A stretch of DNA of 50,620 nt from JANYIP01 sp031394045 (GTDB lineage: Bacteria; Actinomycetota; Actinomycetes; Prado026): assembly GCA_031394045.1 (NCBI GenBank), contig JANMWN010000280.1, positions 1 through 50,620 of the forward strand, read 5' to 3'. Shown piece after piece: positions 26,839 through 33,499 of this stretch. The position numbers and the translations under genes are program-made. Every line of letters starts with the position of its first letter. Within the stretch, counting starts at the first letter, position 1. Under the pieces are notes generated by a model. That model made no database searches and had not been told where the DNA came from. It saw only the letters and a program-made list of their open reading frames with translations.

Positions 26839-27635
26839 GCAGGCACCGCGGCTCCGCGCGGGTCGGCGGGCTGGTGCTCGCAGCCGGCGCCGGACGCAGG
26901 TTCGGCGGACCCAAGGCGCTGGCCGAGCTTGACGGCGAGCGGCTGGTCGACCGGGCCGTGCGCGTGCTGTCGCTGGGCGGTGCCGAACCGGTGCTGGTCG
27001 TCCTCGGCGCAGCGGTGGTCGAGGTCCCTGGAGCCGACGCCGTCGTCGTCAACACCGACTGGGAGCAGGGGATGGGCTCCTCGCTCCGGACCGGCCTGGC
27101 CGCCCCCGAGCTAGACGGCTGCGGGGCCGTGGTCGTCCTGCTGGTCGACCAGCCGGGCATCCGCACCACGGCCGTGCGCCGGCTGCTCGCCGCGTACGAC
27201 GACGGGGCTGACCTGGCCGTCGCCACGTACGCGGGGGAGCGCGGTCATCCGGTCCTGCTCGGCCGCGACCACTGGGCTGGGGTGGCGGAGGCCGCCGAGG
27301 GTGACGTCGGGGCCAAGGAGTACCTGCGAAGCCACGCCGCCGCCGTCCTCGAGGTCGGCTGCGACGGCGACGCGCGGGACACCGACACCCCGACCGAGCT
27401 GGCCGGCCGCGGGATCCTCGGCCGGATCGCCGGCGACGCCGGGTCGGCGGGTGCGCCGATGGCGATGGGGCTCGGTGAGCTGGGCGCCTTCTTCGGTGGC
27501 TCCGGCGCCCGGGCCCAGATGGACGAGAAGGCCAGCGAGATCGGCCGGCGGCAGACTGATGAGCAGGGCGGCGACCCGCTCGTACGCGTCGACCTCGACG
27601 CCGGCATCGCGCGGATCCGGCGCCGACCCGAGTAG
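26835..27635 (+). CDS. MobA/MocA-like molybdenum cofactor nucleotidyltransferase with C-terminal extension
   Basis: Residues 1-200 are a nucleotidyltransferase like MocA, which attaches CMP to molybdopterin for hydroxylases: GGLVLAAGAGRRFGGPKAL (nucleotide and phosphate loop), VVLLVDQPGIRTTAVRRLL (metal Asp), RGHPVLLGRDHW, and DARDTDTPTEL. The remaining 65 residues are not part of that fold. They begin at MAMGLGELGAFFGG (in-frame ATG at 27459) and end VRVDLDAGIARIRRRPE, resembling short actinobacterial proteins of the DUF6191 kind as I recall them. Either a genuine fusion or two genes read through is possible. Context as last gene of the cox-like set supports the cofactor role. Confidence 0.83.
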   Translation: MSRHRGSARVGGLVLAAGAGRRFGGPKALAELDGERLVDRAVRVLSLGGAEPVLVVLGAAVVEVPGADAVVVNTDWEQGMGSSLRTGLAAPELDGCGAVVVLLVDQPGIRTTAVRRLLAAYDDGADLAVATYAGERGHPVLLGRDHWAGVAEAAEGDVGAKEYLRSHAAAVLEVGCDGDARDTDTPTELAGRGILGRIAGDAGSAGAPMAMGLGELGAFFGGSGARAQMDEKASEIGRRQTDEQGGDPLVRVDLDAGIARIRRRPE

Positions 27636-27638
27636 CGT
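27633..27638 (+). promoter_or_regulatory. -10 of a probable leaderless transcript (SseB-like gene)
   Basis: TAGCGT overlaps the stop codon of the nucleotidyltransferase gene and ends six bases before the GTG at 27645. Confidence 0.45.
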
Positions 27639-27644
27639 CGGAGC

Positions 27645-28481
27645 GTGACCTCCCGCCCGTTCCCGCCGCCGAGCACGTTCGCGGCCGACGACGGGTCCAC
27701 AGACCCCCAGCTGGCCTTGGTGCTGGCCGCGTACCGCGCCGGCCTGGTCGACCTGCACGCGGTCCAGCGGGCGCTACTCACGGCCCGGCTGCTCGTCCCT
27801 GTCGTCGCGGTCGTCGACGATCTGGGCGAGACGGCTGAGGGGAGCCCGTTCGACAAGACGTCGCACATCTCGTCGGTCACCGTCCAGGGGCGGGACGGCC
27901 GCAGGGCCCAGCCCGTGTTCACGAGCATCGCGGCCCTGGTCGCATGGAACCCGCAGGCGCGGCCGTTCCCGCGAGCGGCGACGGAGGTGGCCAGGGGCGC
28001 GTACGCCGACGGCGCCGTGGCCCTGCTGGTCGACATAGCGGGACCGGTCGAGGTCGTGCTCGAGGGACCACCCATGCTGGCACTGGCCGAGGGCCGGGTC
28101 TGGGTCCCACCCGTCGAGGACCCGGACGTGCTCGCGGCCGTCGGGGATGCGCTGGCGGGGCTCCCTGGGCTGACCGGTGTCGACGTCGGGGCCTCCGTCG
28201 AGGCCGATCTGACCCTCACCCTGCACGTCCCCGGCGCCATCGATGGCATGACCGGCATGACCGGCATGACCGGCATGACCGGCATGACCGACATGACCGA
28301 CATGGCCAGCGTCGACGGTGCAGCCGGCCCACCGCGGGACTTTGCCCACGAGGCTGCCCACGAGGCTGTCCGCGAGGCTGCCCGCGAGGTTGCCCATGAG
28401 GCGGCGCAGCGACTGGCGGCCGTCGACCTGCTCCGGCTGCGGCTCCAGCGCGGCCTCGACCTCGCGGTGACGCCCAGCTAG
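27645..28481 (+). CDS. SseB-domain protein with repetitive C-terminus
   Basis: Residues 15-130 match the SseB N-terminal domain found widely in actinobacteria: LVDLHAVQRALLTARLLVPV, then QPVFTSIAALVAWNPQARPF and GAVALLVDIAGPVE. Its role in actinobacteria is unknown. After residue 190 the sequence changes to five G-M-T units and two D-M-T/A units (residues about 201-221), a short linker, then H-E-A-A/R-E-A-A tetrapeptide repeats (residues about 235-254) predicted to be helical, and a last basic helix. The repeats are direct DNA repeats, so this tail may vary in length between strains. It has 278 residues and a GTG start. Confidence 0.8.
   Translation: MTSRPFPPPSTFAADDGSTDPQLALVLAAYRAGLVDLHAVQRALLTARLLVPVVAVVDDLGETAEGSPFDKTSHISSVTVQGRDGRRAQPVFTSIAALVAWNPQARPFPRAATEVARGAYADGAVALLVDIAGPVEVVLEGPPMLALAEGRVWVPPVEDPDVLAAVGDALAGLPGLTGVDVGASVEADLTLTLHVPGAIDGMTGMTGMTGMTGMTDMTDMASVDGAAGPPRDFAHEAAHEAVREAAREVAHEAAQRLAAVDLLRLRLQRGLDLAVTPS
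28245..28307 (+). repeat. 9-bp tandem repeat (seven units) in SseB-like gene
   Basis: Five perfect copies of ggcatgacc are followed by gacatgacc and gacatggcc. They encode Gly-Met-Thr and Asp-Met-Thr/Ala in frame, an unusual methionine-rich run. Copy number changes would stay in frame. Confidence 0.95.
28347..28406 (+). repeat. 12-bp tandem repeat (five units) in SseB-like gene
   Basis: Imperfect copies of cacgaggctgcc / cgcgaggctgcc encode HEAA, HEAV, REAA, REVA and HEAA, an alternating charged and alanine helix. Confidence 0.9.
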
Positions 28482-28523
28482 TCGTCCCAGCGTCGTCAAT
28501 TCGCCGCTCGGGGGCATGTCGGT

Positions 28524-28557
28524 TTGACAGCACCCCCTATGGACACGATCTGATAAC
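28524..28557 (+). promoter_or_regulatory. Possible promoter upstream of beta-helix gene pair
   Basis: A perfect TTGACA -35 stands at 28524-28529. The best -10 candidates 17-18 bp further (GATCTG or ATCTGA, 28547-28553) are only fair, so the start site is uncertain. The segment 28482-28613 holds no gene. Confidence 0.4.
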
Positions 28558-28613
28558 GGCGGGGGGTCTTACCAGGACGCGACGACGACACGCCACGCGA
28601 AGGGGTCCGACCC

Positions 28614-29699
28614 ATGAGTTTGCGCACGACTGCGCTGCAGTCCGCTCGGCTGTCCCGCCGTTCCCTCGCTGCCGCGATCGGCGTGAGCCTGGCACTGGCG
28701 ATCGGGCTCGTGGGCGTCGGCCCCGACCAGGCGCACGCGGCGACCACCCGCACCATCCACGCCGGCGACAACGTGCTGACGGCCTTCGAAGGGCTGCGCG
28801 CGGGCGACACCCTGCTCCTGGCGGCTGGCACGTACAACACCGGCTACCTCCGCGTCACTCCGATGGCGGCCGGCACCGCCGCGGCACCGATCACGATCCG
28901 TGCCGTCGACCCGTTCCACCCGCCTCTGCTGGTCGGCGGGCTGCGCTTCTACAGCCCGATGTACCTGGTCCTGAAGTCGTTGCGGGTCCAGGCGACGAGC
29001 CCCGGGCTGTCCGCGCTGGTGATGGACGGCGGCATCGGCTGGACCGTGGACAGCAGCGAGTTCTGGGGCGCCCGGCAGACCAAGGCGTTCGCGAACGTCA
29101 CGATCTCGGGCACAGGTGGCTACCCGCGGGCGTGGGCATTCACCCAGAACTGCGTCCACGACGCCGCCATGAACACCGGCCCCGACGCGACGGACCACAA
29201 CGTCTACGTCACCTACCAGGGCGCGACACCCACCACCGGGCTGCTGATCCGCAACCTGATCTACGGCGCTCCGCACGGCGAGAACATCAAGCTGGGCAAC
29301 GGCGGGCTCTACGGGGCGCTCGGGCCATGGGGGGTACGCGTCGCCAACAACACCCTCGCCTCCGGCGGCCGGCAGATGCTCCTGCACGGCAACGTCGGGA
29401 ACAACGTCATCGTCGGCAACCTGTTCTACAACGCCACCCAGGGGTTCGTCGCAAACCCGCAGACCACGCAGGTGTACGTGCACGACGTGACCGGCAGCGG
29501 CAACTACCTGTCCCACACGTACTCGGCCCAGGCCTCGACGCTGATGTACGACCCCTTGAGGAAGGTCACCCTCGGTGCAGGGAACATCATGGGAGCCAGC
29601 CCGGCCTTCGACGCGGTCGGCGTGTGCAACGGCTACCACCCCACCCTGGCCGCGGCTGTGCCGTACGGCCGGTGGGGCACCCAGACCTGGGCCCGTTAG
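28614..29699 (+). CDS. Secreted right-handed beta-helix protein, copy 1
   Basis: The 361-residue protein begins with a Sec signal peptide (basic MSLRTTALQSARLSRR, then a hydrophobic run to LVGVG, cleavage after AHA at about residue 42). The mature part repeats short strand-turn units rich in N, G and V typical of pectin-lyase-like beta-helices, for example GDTLLLAAGTYNTGYLRV, LLVGGLRFYSP and GENIKLGNGGLYGALGPWG. There is no obvious lyase or glycosidase catalytic set; two Cys (TQNCVHDA and GVCNGYHP) may form a disulfide. Function unknown; surface or polysaccharide binding is a guess. A close paralogue follows 76 bp downstream. Start ATG has AAGGGG nine bases upstream. Confidence 0.85.
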   Translation: MSLRTTALQSARLSRRSLAAAIGVSLALAIGLVGVGPDQAHAATTRTIHAGDNVLTAFEGLRAGDTLLLAAGTYNTGYLRVTPMAAGTAAAPITIRAVDPFHPPLLVGGLRFYSPMYLVLKSLRVQATSPGLSALVMDGGIGWTVDSSEFWGARQTKAFANVTISGTGGYPRAWAFTQNCVHDAAMNTGPDATDHNVYVTYQGATPTTGLLIRNLIYGAPHGENIKLGNGGLYGALGPWGVRVANNTLASGGRQMLLHGNVGNNVIVGNLFYNATQGFVANPQTTQVYVHDVTGSGNYLSHTYSAQASTLMYDPLRKVTLGAGNIMGASPAFDAVGVCNGYHPTLAAAVPYGRWGTQTWAR

Positions 29700-29775
29700 C
29701 CATCCTCGCCTCGGCGAACGGGTGAATCACCCAGCGGCTCTTCAAGACGCCTCTCGGCTGGGTCGAACTAGGGGG

Positions 29776-30897
29776 ATGCGCACCACCCGGCTGCTCCGTG
29801 CCCGACGTTCCCGCCCGGCGACCCTCGCTGCGCTCGTCAGCGTGCTCGCCGTCGCCGTCGGCGCGCTCGGTGCGGGCACTGCCTCGGCGGTCTACGTCCC
29901 GGTCACCACCACGATCCACCCCGGCGCCGACGTCCTCGCGGCGATGCGCGCGCTGAAGCCCGGGGACACCCTCCTGCTCGCCGCGGGTACGTACAACACC
30001 GGCTATCTGCGGGCCGACAGGATGGCGGTCGGCTCCGCTGCCTTCCCGATCACGGTCGCCGCCGCCGACCCGACGCACCCGCCCCTGCTGGTCGGCGGGC
30101 TGCGGTTCTACAGCCCGTCCTACCTGGTGCTGCGCTCCCTTCGCGTACAGGCGACCAGCCCTGGCCTGTCCTCGCTGGTGATCGACGGCGGGATCGGCTG
30201 GTCGGTCATCGGCAGCGAGTTCTTCGGCGCCAGGCAGACCGACTCGCTGGCCAACGTCAACATCTCCGGTACCGGTGGGTACCCCCGGGCCTGGACGTTC
30301 ACGCAGAACTGCGTGCACGACGCGGCGAACTCGACCAGGGCCGACGCCACCGACCACAACCTCTACATCAGCTACGCCGGCTCGGCCGCAACGACCGGCG
30401 TGGTCTCGCGCAACATCGTCTGGGGCGCGCCGCACGGCGAGAACATCAAGCTGGGCAACGGCGGGCTGGCCGGGGCGATCGGGCCCTGGGGCGTACGCGT
30501 GGTCAACAACACCCTCGCGCTCGGCGGTCGCCAGCTGCTCCTGCACGCCGCCGTCAGCAACAACGTCGTCGTGGGCAACATCTTCTACCACGCCACCCAG
30601 GGCTTCGTGTCGAACCCGAAGACCACCCAGGTCTACGTCCACGACGTCGTCGGCACCGGCAACTCGGTTGCGGGCAACTACTCGTCGCTGGCGAGCATGG
30701 TGAGCTACGACCCGACCAACAAGGTGTCGTACGGCTCCGGCAACGTGGTGGGCGCCGACCCCGCCTTCACCGGGGTCGGTTCCTGCAGCGGGTGGAAGCC
30801 CACCCTGGCCGCGGCAGCGGCGTACGGTCGCTGGGCCAGCCCGAGCGGGTTGGTGCCCATGCCGCCGCCGGTGGATGCACCGCCGCGTCACTGGTAG
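29776..30897 (+). CDS. Secreted right-handed beta-helix protein, copy 2
   Basis: This 373-residue paralogue of the preceding gene has its own signal peptide (MRTTRLLRARRSRPATLAAL, hydrophobic core to AVGALGAG, cleavage after ASA about residue 36). The same blocks occur in the same order: GDTLLLAAGTYNTGYLRA, LLVGGLRFYSPSYLVLRSL, VQATSPGLSSLVIDGGIGW, GENIKLGNGGLAGAIGPWG, NNVVVGNIFYHATQGF. Both Cys are kept. It ends with a proline-rich extension (GLVPMPPPVDAPP) that copy 1 lacks. ATG 29776 follows a GGGGG ribosome site. Tandem duplication is clear; function is not. Its stop overlaps a TAGCCT hexamer that may be the infC -10. Confidence 0.85.
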   Translation: MRTTRLLRARRSRPATLAALVSVLAVAVGALGAGTASAVYVPVTTTIHPGADVLAAMRALKPGDTLLLAAGTYNTGYLRADRMAVGSAAFPITVAAADPTHPPLLVGGLRFYSPSYLVLRSLRVQATSPGLSSLVIDGGIGWSVIGSEFFGARQTDSLANVNISGTGGYPRAWTFTQNCVHDAANSTRADATDHNLYISYAGSAATTGVVSRNIVWGAPHGENIKLGNGGLAGAIGPWGVRVVNNTLALGGRQLLLHAAVSNNVVVGNIFYHATQGFVSNPKTTQVYVHDVVGTGNSVAGNYSSLASMVSYDPTNKVSYGSGNVVGADPAFTGVGSCSGWKPTLAAAAAYGRWASPSGLVPMPPPVDAPPRHW

Positions 30898-30900
30898 CCT
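30895..30900 (+). promoter_or_regulatory. Possible -10 for the infC operon
   Basis: TAGCCT fits TANNNT and would give an untranslated leader of about 250 nt before infC. No good -35 is seen, so this is a weak call. Confidence 0.3.
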
Positions 30901-31082
30901 TCTGGCGACCGAACGCTCCGATCCGGGGGACTCCCTGGGGCTGGCGCGTTCTGCAAGTGGAGGCCCACCTCCCACCCGCCGGCCCCTCGGGCTTTCGGGT
31001 CCGGTCGCGGCACCCGGTCCGCCGGCTGCCTGCACACGTACGCACGGCTTCGGCTCGTGGGTGCGCTGACCGGTCGTCGATG

Positions 31083-31119
31083 GGCCCCCGCCTGCGCCAG
31101 GCATGGGGGCCTTCTCCGT
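31083..31119 (+). terminator. Attenuator-like hairpin in the infC leader
   Basis: GGCCCCC (31083-31089) pairs with GGGGGCC (31105-31111), and inside it GCCTG pairs with CAGGC around a three-base loop, with a two-base bulge. A pyrimidine run TTCTCCGTT follows. It ends 38 bases before the infC start and looks like an intrinsic terminator within the leader, as expected for attenuation of an initiation-factor/ribosomal-protein operon. Confidence 0.6.
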
Positions 31120-31157
31120 TCCTGGGGTCGTCGCAGCAGTCATCCTGAGGAGGGCAC

Positions 31158-31868
31158 ATCAGCGCAGAGCCCCGCATCAACGACCGGATCCGCGTCCCCG
31201 AGGTGCGGCTTGTCGGTCCGAACGGCGAGCAGGTCGGCATCGTCCGCATCGAGGATGCCCTCAGGCTGGCCCAGGAGTCCGACCTCGACCTCGTCGAGGT
31301 GGCCCCGATGGCCCGACCCCCGGTCTGCAAGCTGATGGACTACGGCAAGTTCAAGTACGAGTCGGCGATGAAGGCGCGTGAGGACCGCAAGAAGCAGGTC
31401 AATACCGTCATCAAGGAGATGAAGCTCCGGCCGAAGATCGACCCGCACGACTACGAGACCAAGAAGGGTCACGTCGTCCGGTTCTTGAACGCAGGCGACA
31501 AGGTCAAGATCACCATCATGTTCCGCGGCCGCGAGCAGTCGCGACCCGAGCTCGGCTACCGGCTGCTGCAGCGGCTGGCCGGCGACGTCGCCGACATCGG
31601 CACGATCGAGTCGGCGCCCAAGCAGGACGGGCGCAACATGATCATGGTGCTCGGACCGACCCGCAAGAAGGCCGACGTCCGAGCCGAGCGAGAGGCGGAG
31701 AAGCGCAAGGTCGACAGCGTCCCCGCCGACCCGGCTGGGCTCGCCGAGACCGCGCCGGTCGTCACGCCGGTCGTCACGCCGGTCGAGACGCCCGTCGTGC
31801 CCGTCGAGAGCGCAGCACCCAGCGAGACCAGCGAGACCAGCGAGACGATCGAGACGATCGAAACCTGA
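31158..31868 (+). CDS. infC: Translation initiation factor IF-3
   Basis: IF-3 binds the 30S subunit, keeps it apart from 50S and checks start codons. The N-domain begins ISAEPRINDRIRVPEVRLVG and the frame has no ATG or GTG before it; the first codon that fits the family is ATC at 31158, preceded by GAGGAGGG. IF-3 genes commonly use AUU/AUC starts for self-regulation because IF-3 rejects such codons. The linker and C-domain follow (KLMDYGKFKYES; DKVKITIMFRGREQSRPELG). The core ends near residue 175; after it comes a 60-residue tail with P-V-V-T and S-E-T/I-E-T repeats absent from short family members. It has 236 residues and leads infC-rpmI-rplT. Confidence 0.93.
   Translation: MSAEPRINDRIRVPEVRLVGPNGEQVGIVRIEDALRLAQESDLDLVEVAPMARPPVCKLMDYGKFKYESAMKAREDRKKQVNTVIKEMKLRPKIDPHDYETKKGHVVRFLNAGDKVKITIMFRGREQSRPELGYRLLQRLAGDVADIGTIESAPKQDGRNMIMVLGPTRKKADVRAEREAEKRKVDSVPADPAGLAETAPVVTPVVTPVETPVVPVESAAPSETSETSETIETIET
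31755..31865 (+). repeat. Tandem repeats in the infC 3' end
   Basis: Three 12-bp units (ccggtcgtcacg, twice perfect, then one variant) occupy 31755-31790, and five 9-bp units (agcgagacc type) occupy 31821-31865 up to the stop codon. They encode the acidic, Thr/Val/Pro-rich C-terminal tail. Confidence 0.85.
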
Positions 31869-31906
31869 GCCCCACCCAGCACACGACCACGAGGAGAGAC
31901 GGCGTC

Positions 31907-32101
31907 ATGCCGAAGATGAAGACGCACAGCGGGAGCAAGAAGCGTTTCCGGGTCACCGGCAGCGGCAAGATCATGCGTGAGAAGGCCAACCGCCGGCACC
32001 TGCTGGAGAGCAAGTCCTCCAAGCGCACCCGCCGGCTGGCCCTCGACGCCGTGGCCTCGCCCGCAGACGTGAAGAAGATCAAGCGCCTTCTCGGCATCTA
32101 G
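31907..32101 (+). CDS. rpmI: 50S ribosomal protein L35
   Basis: L35 (64 residues) is recognised by MPKMKTHSGSKKRFRVTGSG and the basic C-terminus ending KKIKRLLGI. ATG start with GAGGAGAG upstream. It sits between infC and rplT in the standard order. Confidence 0.97.
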   Translation: MPKMKTHSGSKKRFRVTGSGKIMREKANRRHLLESKSSKRTRRLALDAVASPADVKKIKRLLGI

Positions 32102-32187
32102 CCCGCAACAGTCCCGACCCGGGATGCATCGACGGACCGTCGACGGCTCCCGACCGACCGAACGAACAGACGAGCAAGGAGTACCCA

Positions 32188-32568
32188 GTGGCACGCGTGA
32201 AGCGGGCGGTAAACGCCCAGAAGAAGCGTCGCGAGACCCTCGAGCGGGCAAGCGGCTACCACGGCCAGCGCTCGCGGCTCTACCGCAAGGCCAAGGAGCA
32301 GGTCACCCACTCCCTGGTCTACGCCTACCGTGACCGCAAGAAGAAGAAGGGCGACTTCCGTCAGCTCTGGATCCAGCGGATCAACGCGGCTGCCCGTGCC
32401 AACGGGATGACCTACAACCGGTTCATCCAGGGCCTGAAGGCCACCGGCATCCAGGTCGACCGCCGGATGCTGGCCGAGCTGGCCGTCAACGACGCGCCGG
32501 CGTTCGCCCAGCTCGTCGAGCTGGCCAAGGCTGCCCTCCCGGCAGACGTCAACGCCCCCGCGGCCTGA
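32188..32568 (+). CDS. rplT: 50S ribosomal protein L20
   Basis: L20 (126 residues) binds 23S rRNA early in 50S assembly and in several bacteria represses its own operon. Typical blocks are MARVKRAVNAQKKRRETLER, SGYHGQRSRLYRKAKEQV, and WIQRINAAARANGMTYNRFI. GTG start eight bases after AAGGAG. The 86-bp gap after rpmI holds no gene. Confidence 0.97.
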   Translation: MARVKRAVNAQKKRRETLERASGYHGQRSRLYRKAKEQVTHSLVYAYRDRKKKKGDFRQLWIQRINAAARANGMTYNRFIQGLKATGIQVDRRMLAELAVNDAPAFAQLVELAKAALPADVNAPAA

Positions 32569-32591
32569 CGAACCACCGTTCCACGAGCAGG

Positions 32592-32630
32592 ACGCGAGCC
32601 GTGAGTACGCGAGCCGTGAGCAGCACATGA
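32592..32630 (+). other. 15-bp direct repeat and possible coupled mini-ORF before the rRNA methyltransferase
   Basis: acgcgagccgtgagt (32592-32606) is repeated as acgcgagccgtgagc (32607-32621). From the GTG at 32601 a nine-codon frame (M-S-T-R-A-V-S-S-T) runs to a TGA at 32628-32630 that overlaps the ATG at 32627. The downstream gene lacks its own clear ribosome site, so translational coupling is possible. Confidence 0.4.
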
Positions 32631-33499
32631 CAGCCGGCCCCGGGTCGCTGTCCCCGCACAACAGGCGGGTGACGGCGGCCCGACGGCTTTCCAAGCGCGG
32701 GTTCCGCGAGTCCGACCGGTCCTTCCTGGCCGAGGGACCGCAGGCGGTGCGCGAGGCGCTGCGGCACGCCGTCGACGTACCCGGGTCGGTCACCGACCTG
32801 TTCGTCGCGCCCGACGCCGAGCACCGGCACGCCGACCTTGTCCAGGCGGCCGTCGCAGTCGGCGTACCCGTCCACCGGCTGCCCGCCGAGGTGCTCGCCT
32901 CGCTCAGCGGGACCGTCACCCCGCAGGGGCTCGTGGCGGTGTGCCGGTTCCTCGACGTACCCCTCCCCGTCGCGCTGGCGCCGCACCCCTCGCTGGTCGC
33001 CGTGCTGGTCCACGTGCGCGACCCAGGAAATGCGGGCACTGTCCTGCGGGCAGCGGACGCTGCCGGAGCAGGCGCCGTCGTGCTCACCGACGCCAGCGTC
33101 GACCCGTACAACGGCAAGTGCGTCCGCGCCTCGGCCGGGAGCCTGTTCCACCTGCCACTGGTGGCGGGGGTGGCGGTCGAGGCGGCGGTCGCCCAGCTGC
33201 GGGCGGTAGGGCTGCGGGTGCTGGCAGCGGACGGGGCCGGCGACCGCGACCTCGACGACGAGCTCGACGCCGGGACGCTGCGGCAGCCCACCGCCTGGCT
33301 GTTCGGCAACGAGGCCTGGGGGTTGCCGGCCGAGGTGGCAGCACTGGCGGACGCGGTCGTCCGGGTACCCATCCACGGGCGGGCCGAGAGCCTCAACCTC
33401 GCCGCGGCGGCGGCCGTCTGCCTCTACGCCTCCGCGCGGGCGCAGCGCGGGTCCGATCGTGGCGCCAAGGCCCCCTCGCAGCCGGGTGCAAACGCGTGA
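32627..33499 (+). CDS. SpoU/TrmH-family RNA 2'-O-methyltransferase
   Basis: This 290-residue SPOUT-fold enzyme methylates ribose 2'-OH in rRNA or tRNA using SAM. It has an N-terminal L30e-like substrate-binding domain (SESDRSFLAEGPQAVREAL type segment, residues 20-110) and the knotted domain motifs VHVRDPGNAGTVLRAADA, LFGNEAWGLPAE and IHGRAESLNLAAAAAVCLY. The position after rplT and before pheST is the usual actinobacterial one for this gene. The exact target nucleotide cannot be told. Its GTGA overlap with the kinase gene suggests cotranscription. Confidence 0.9.
   Translation: MTAGPGSLSPHNRRVTAARRLSKRGFRESDRSFLAEGPQAVREALRHAVDVPGSVTDLFVAPDAEHRHADLVQAAVAVGVPVHRLPAEVLASLSGTVTPQGLVAVCRFLDVPLPVALAPHPSLVAVLVHVRDPGNAGTVLRAADAAGAGAVVLTDASVDPYNGKCVRASAGSLFHLPLVAGVAVEAAVAQLRAVGLRVLAADGAGDRDLDDELDAGTLRQPTAWLFGNEAWGLPAEVAALADAVVRVPIHGRAESLNLAAAAAVCLYASARAQRGSDRGAKAPSQPGANA

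Noticed and set aside
28245..28406. CRISPR-like repeat array
   Set aside because: Units are contiguous, 9-12 bp, without spacers, and coding.
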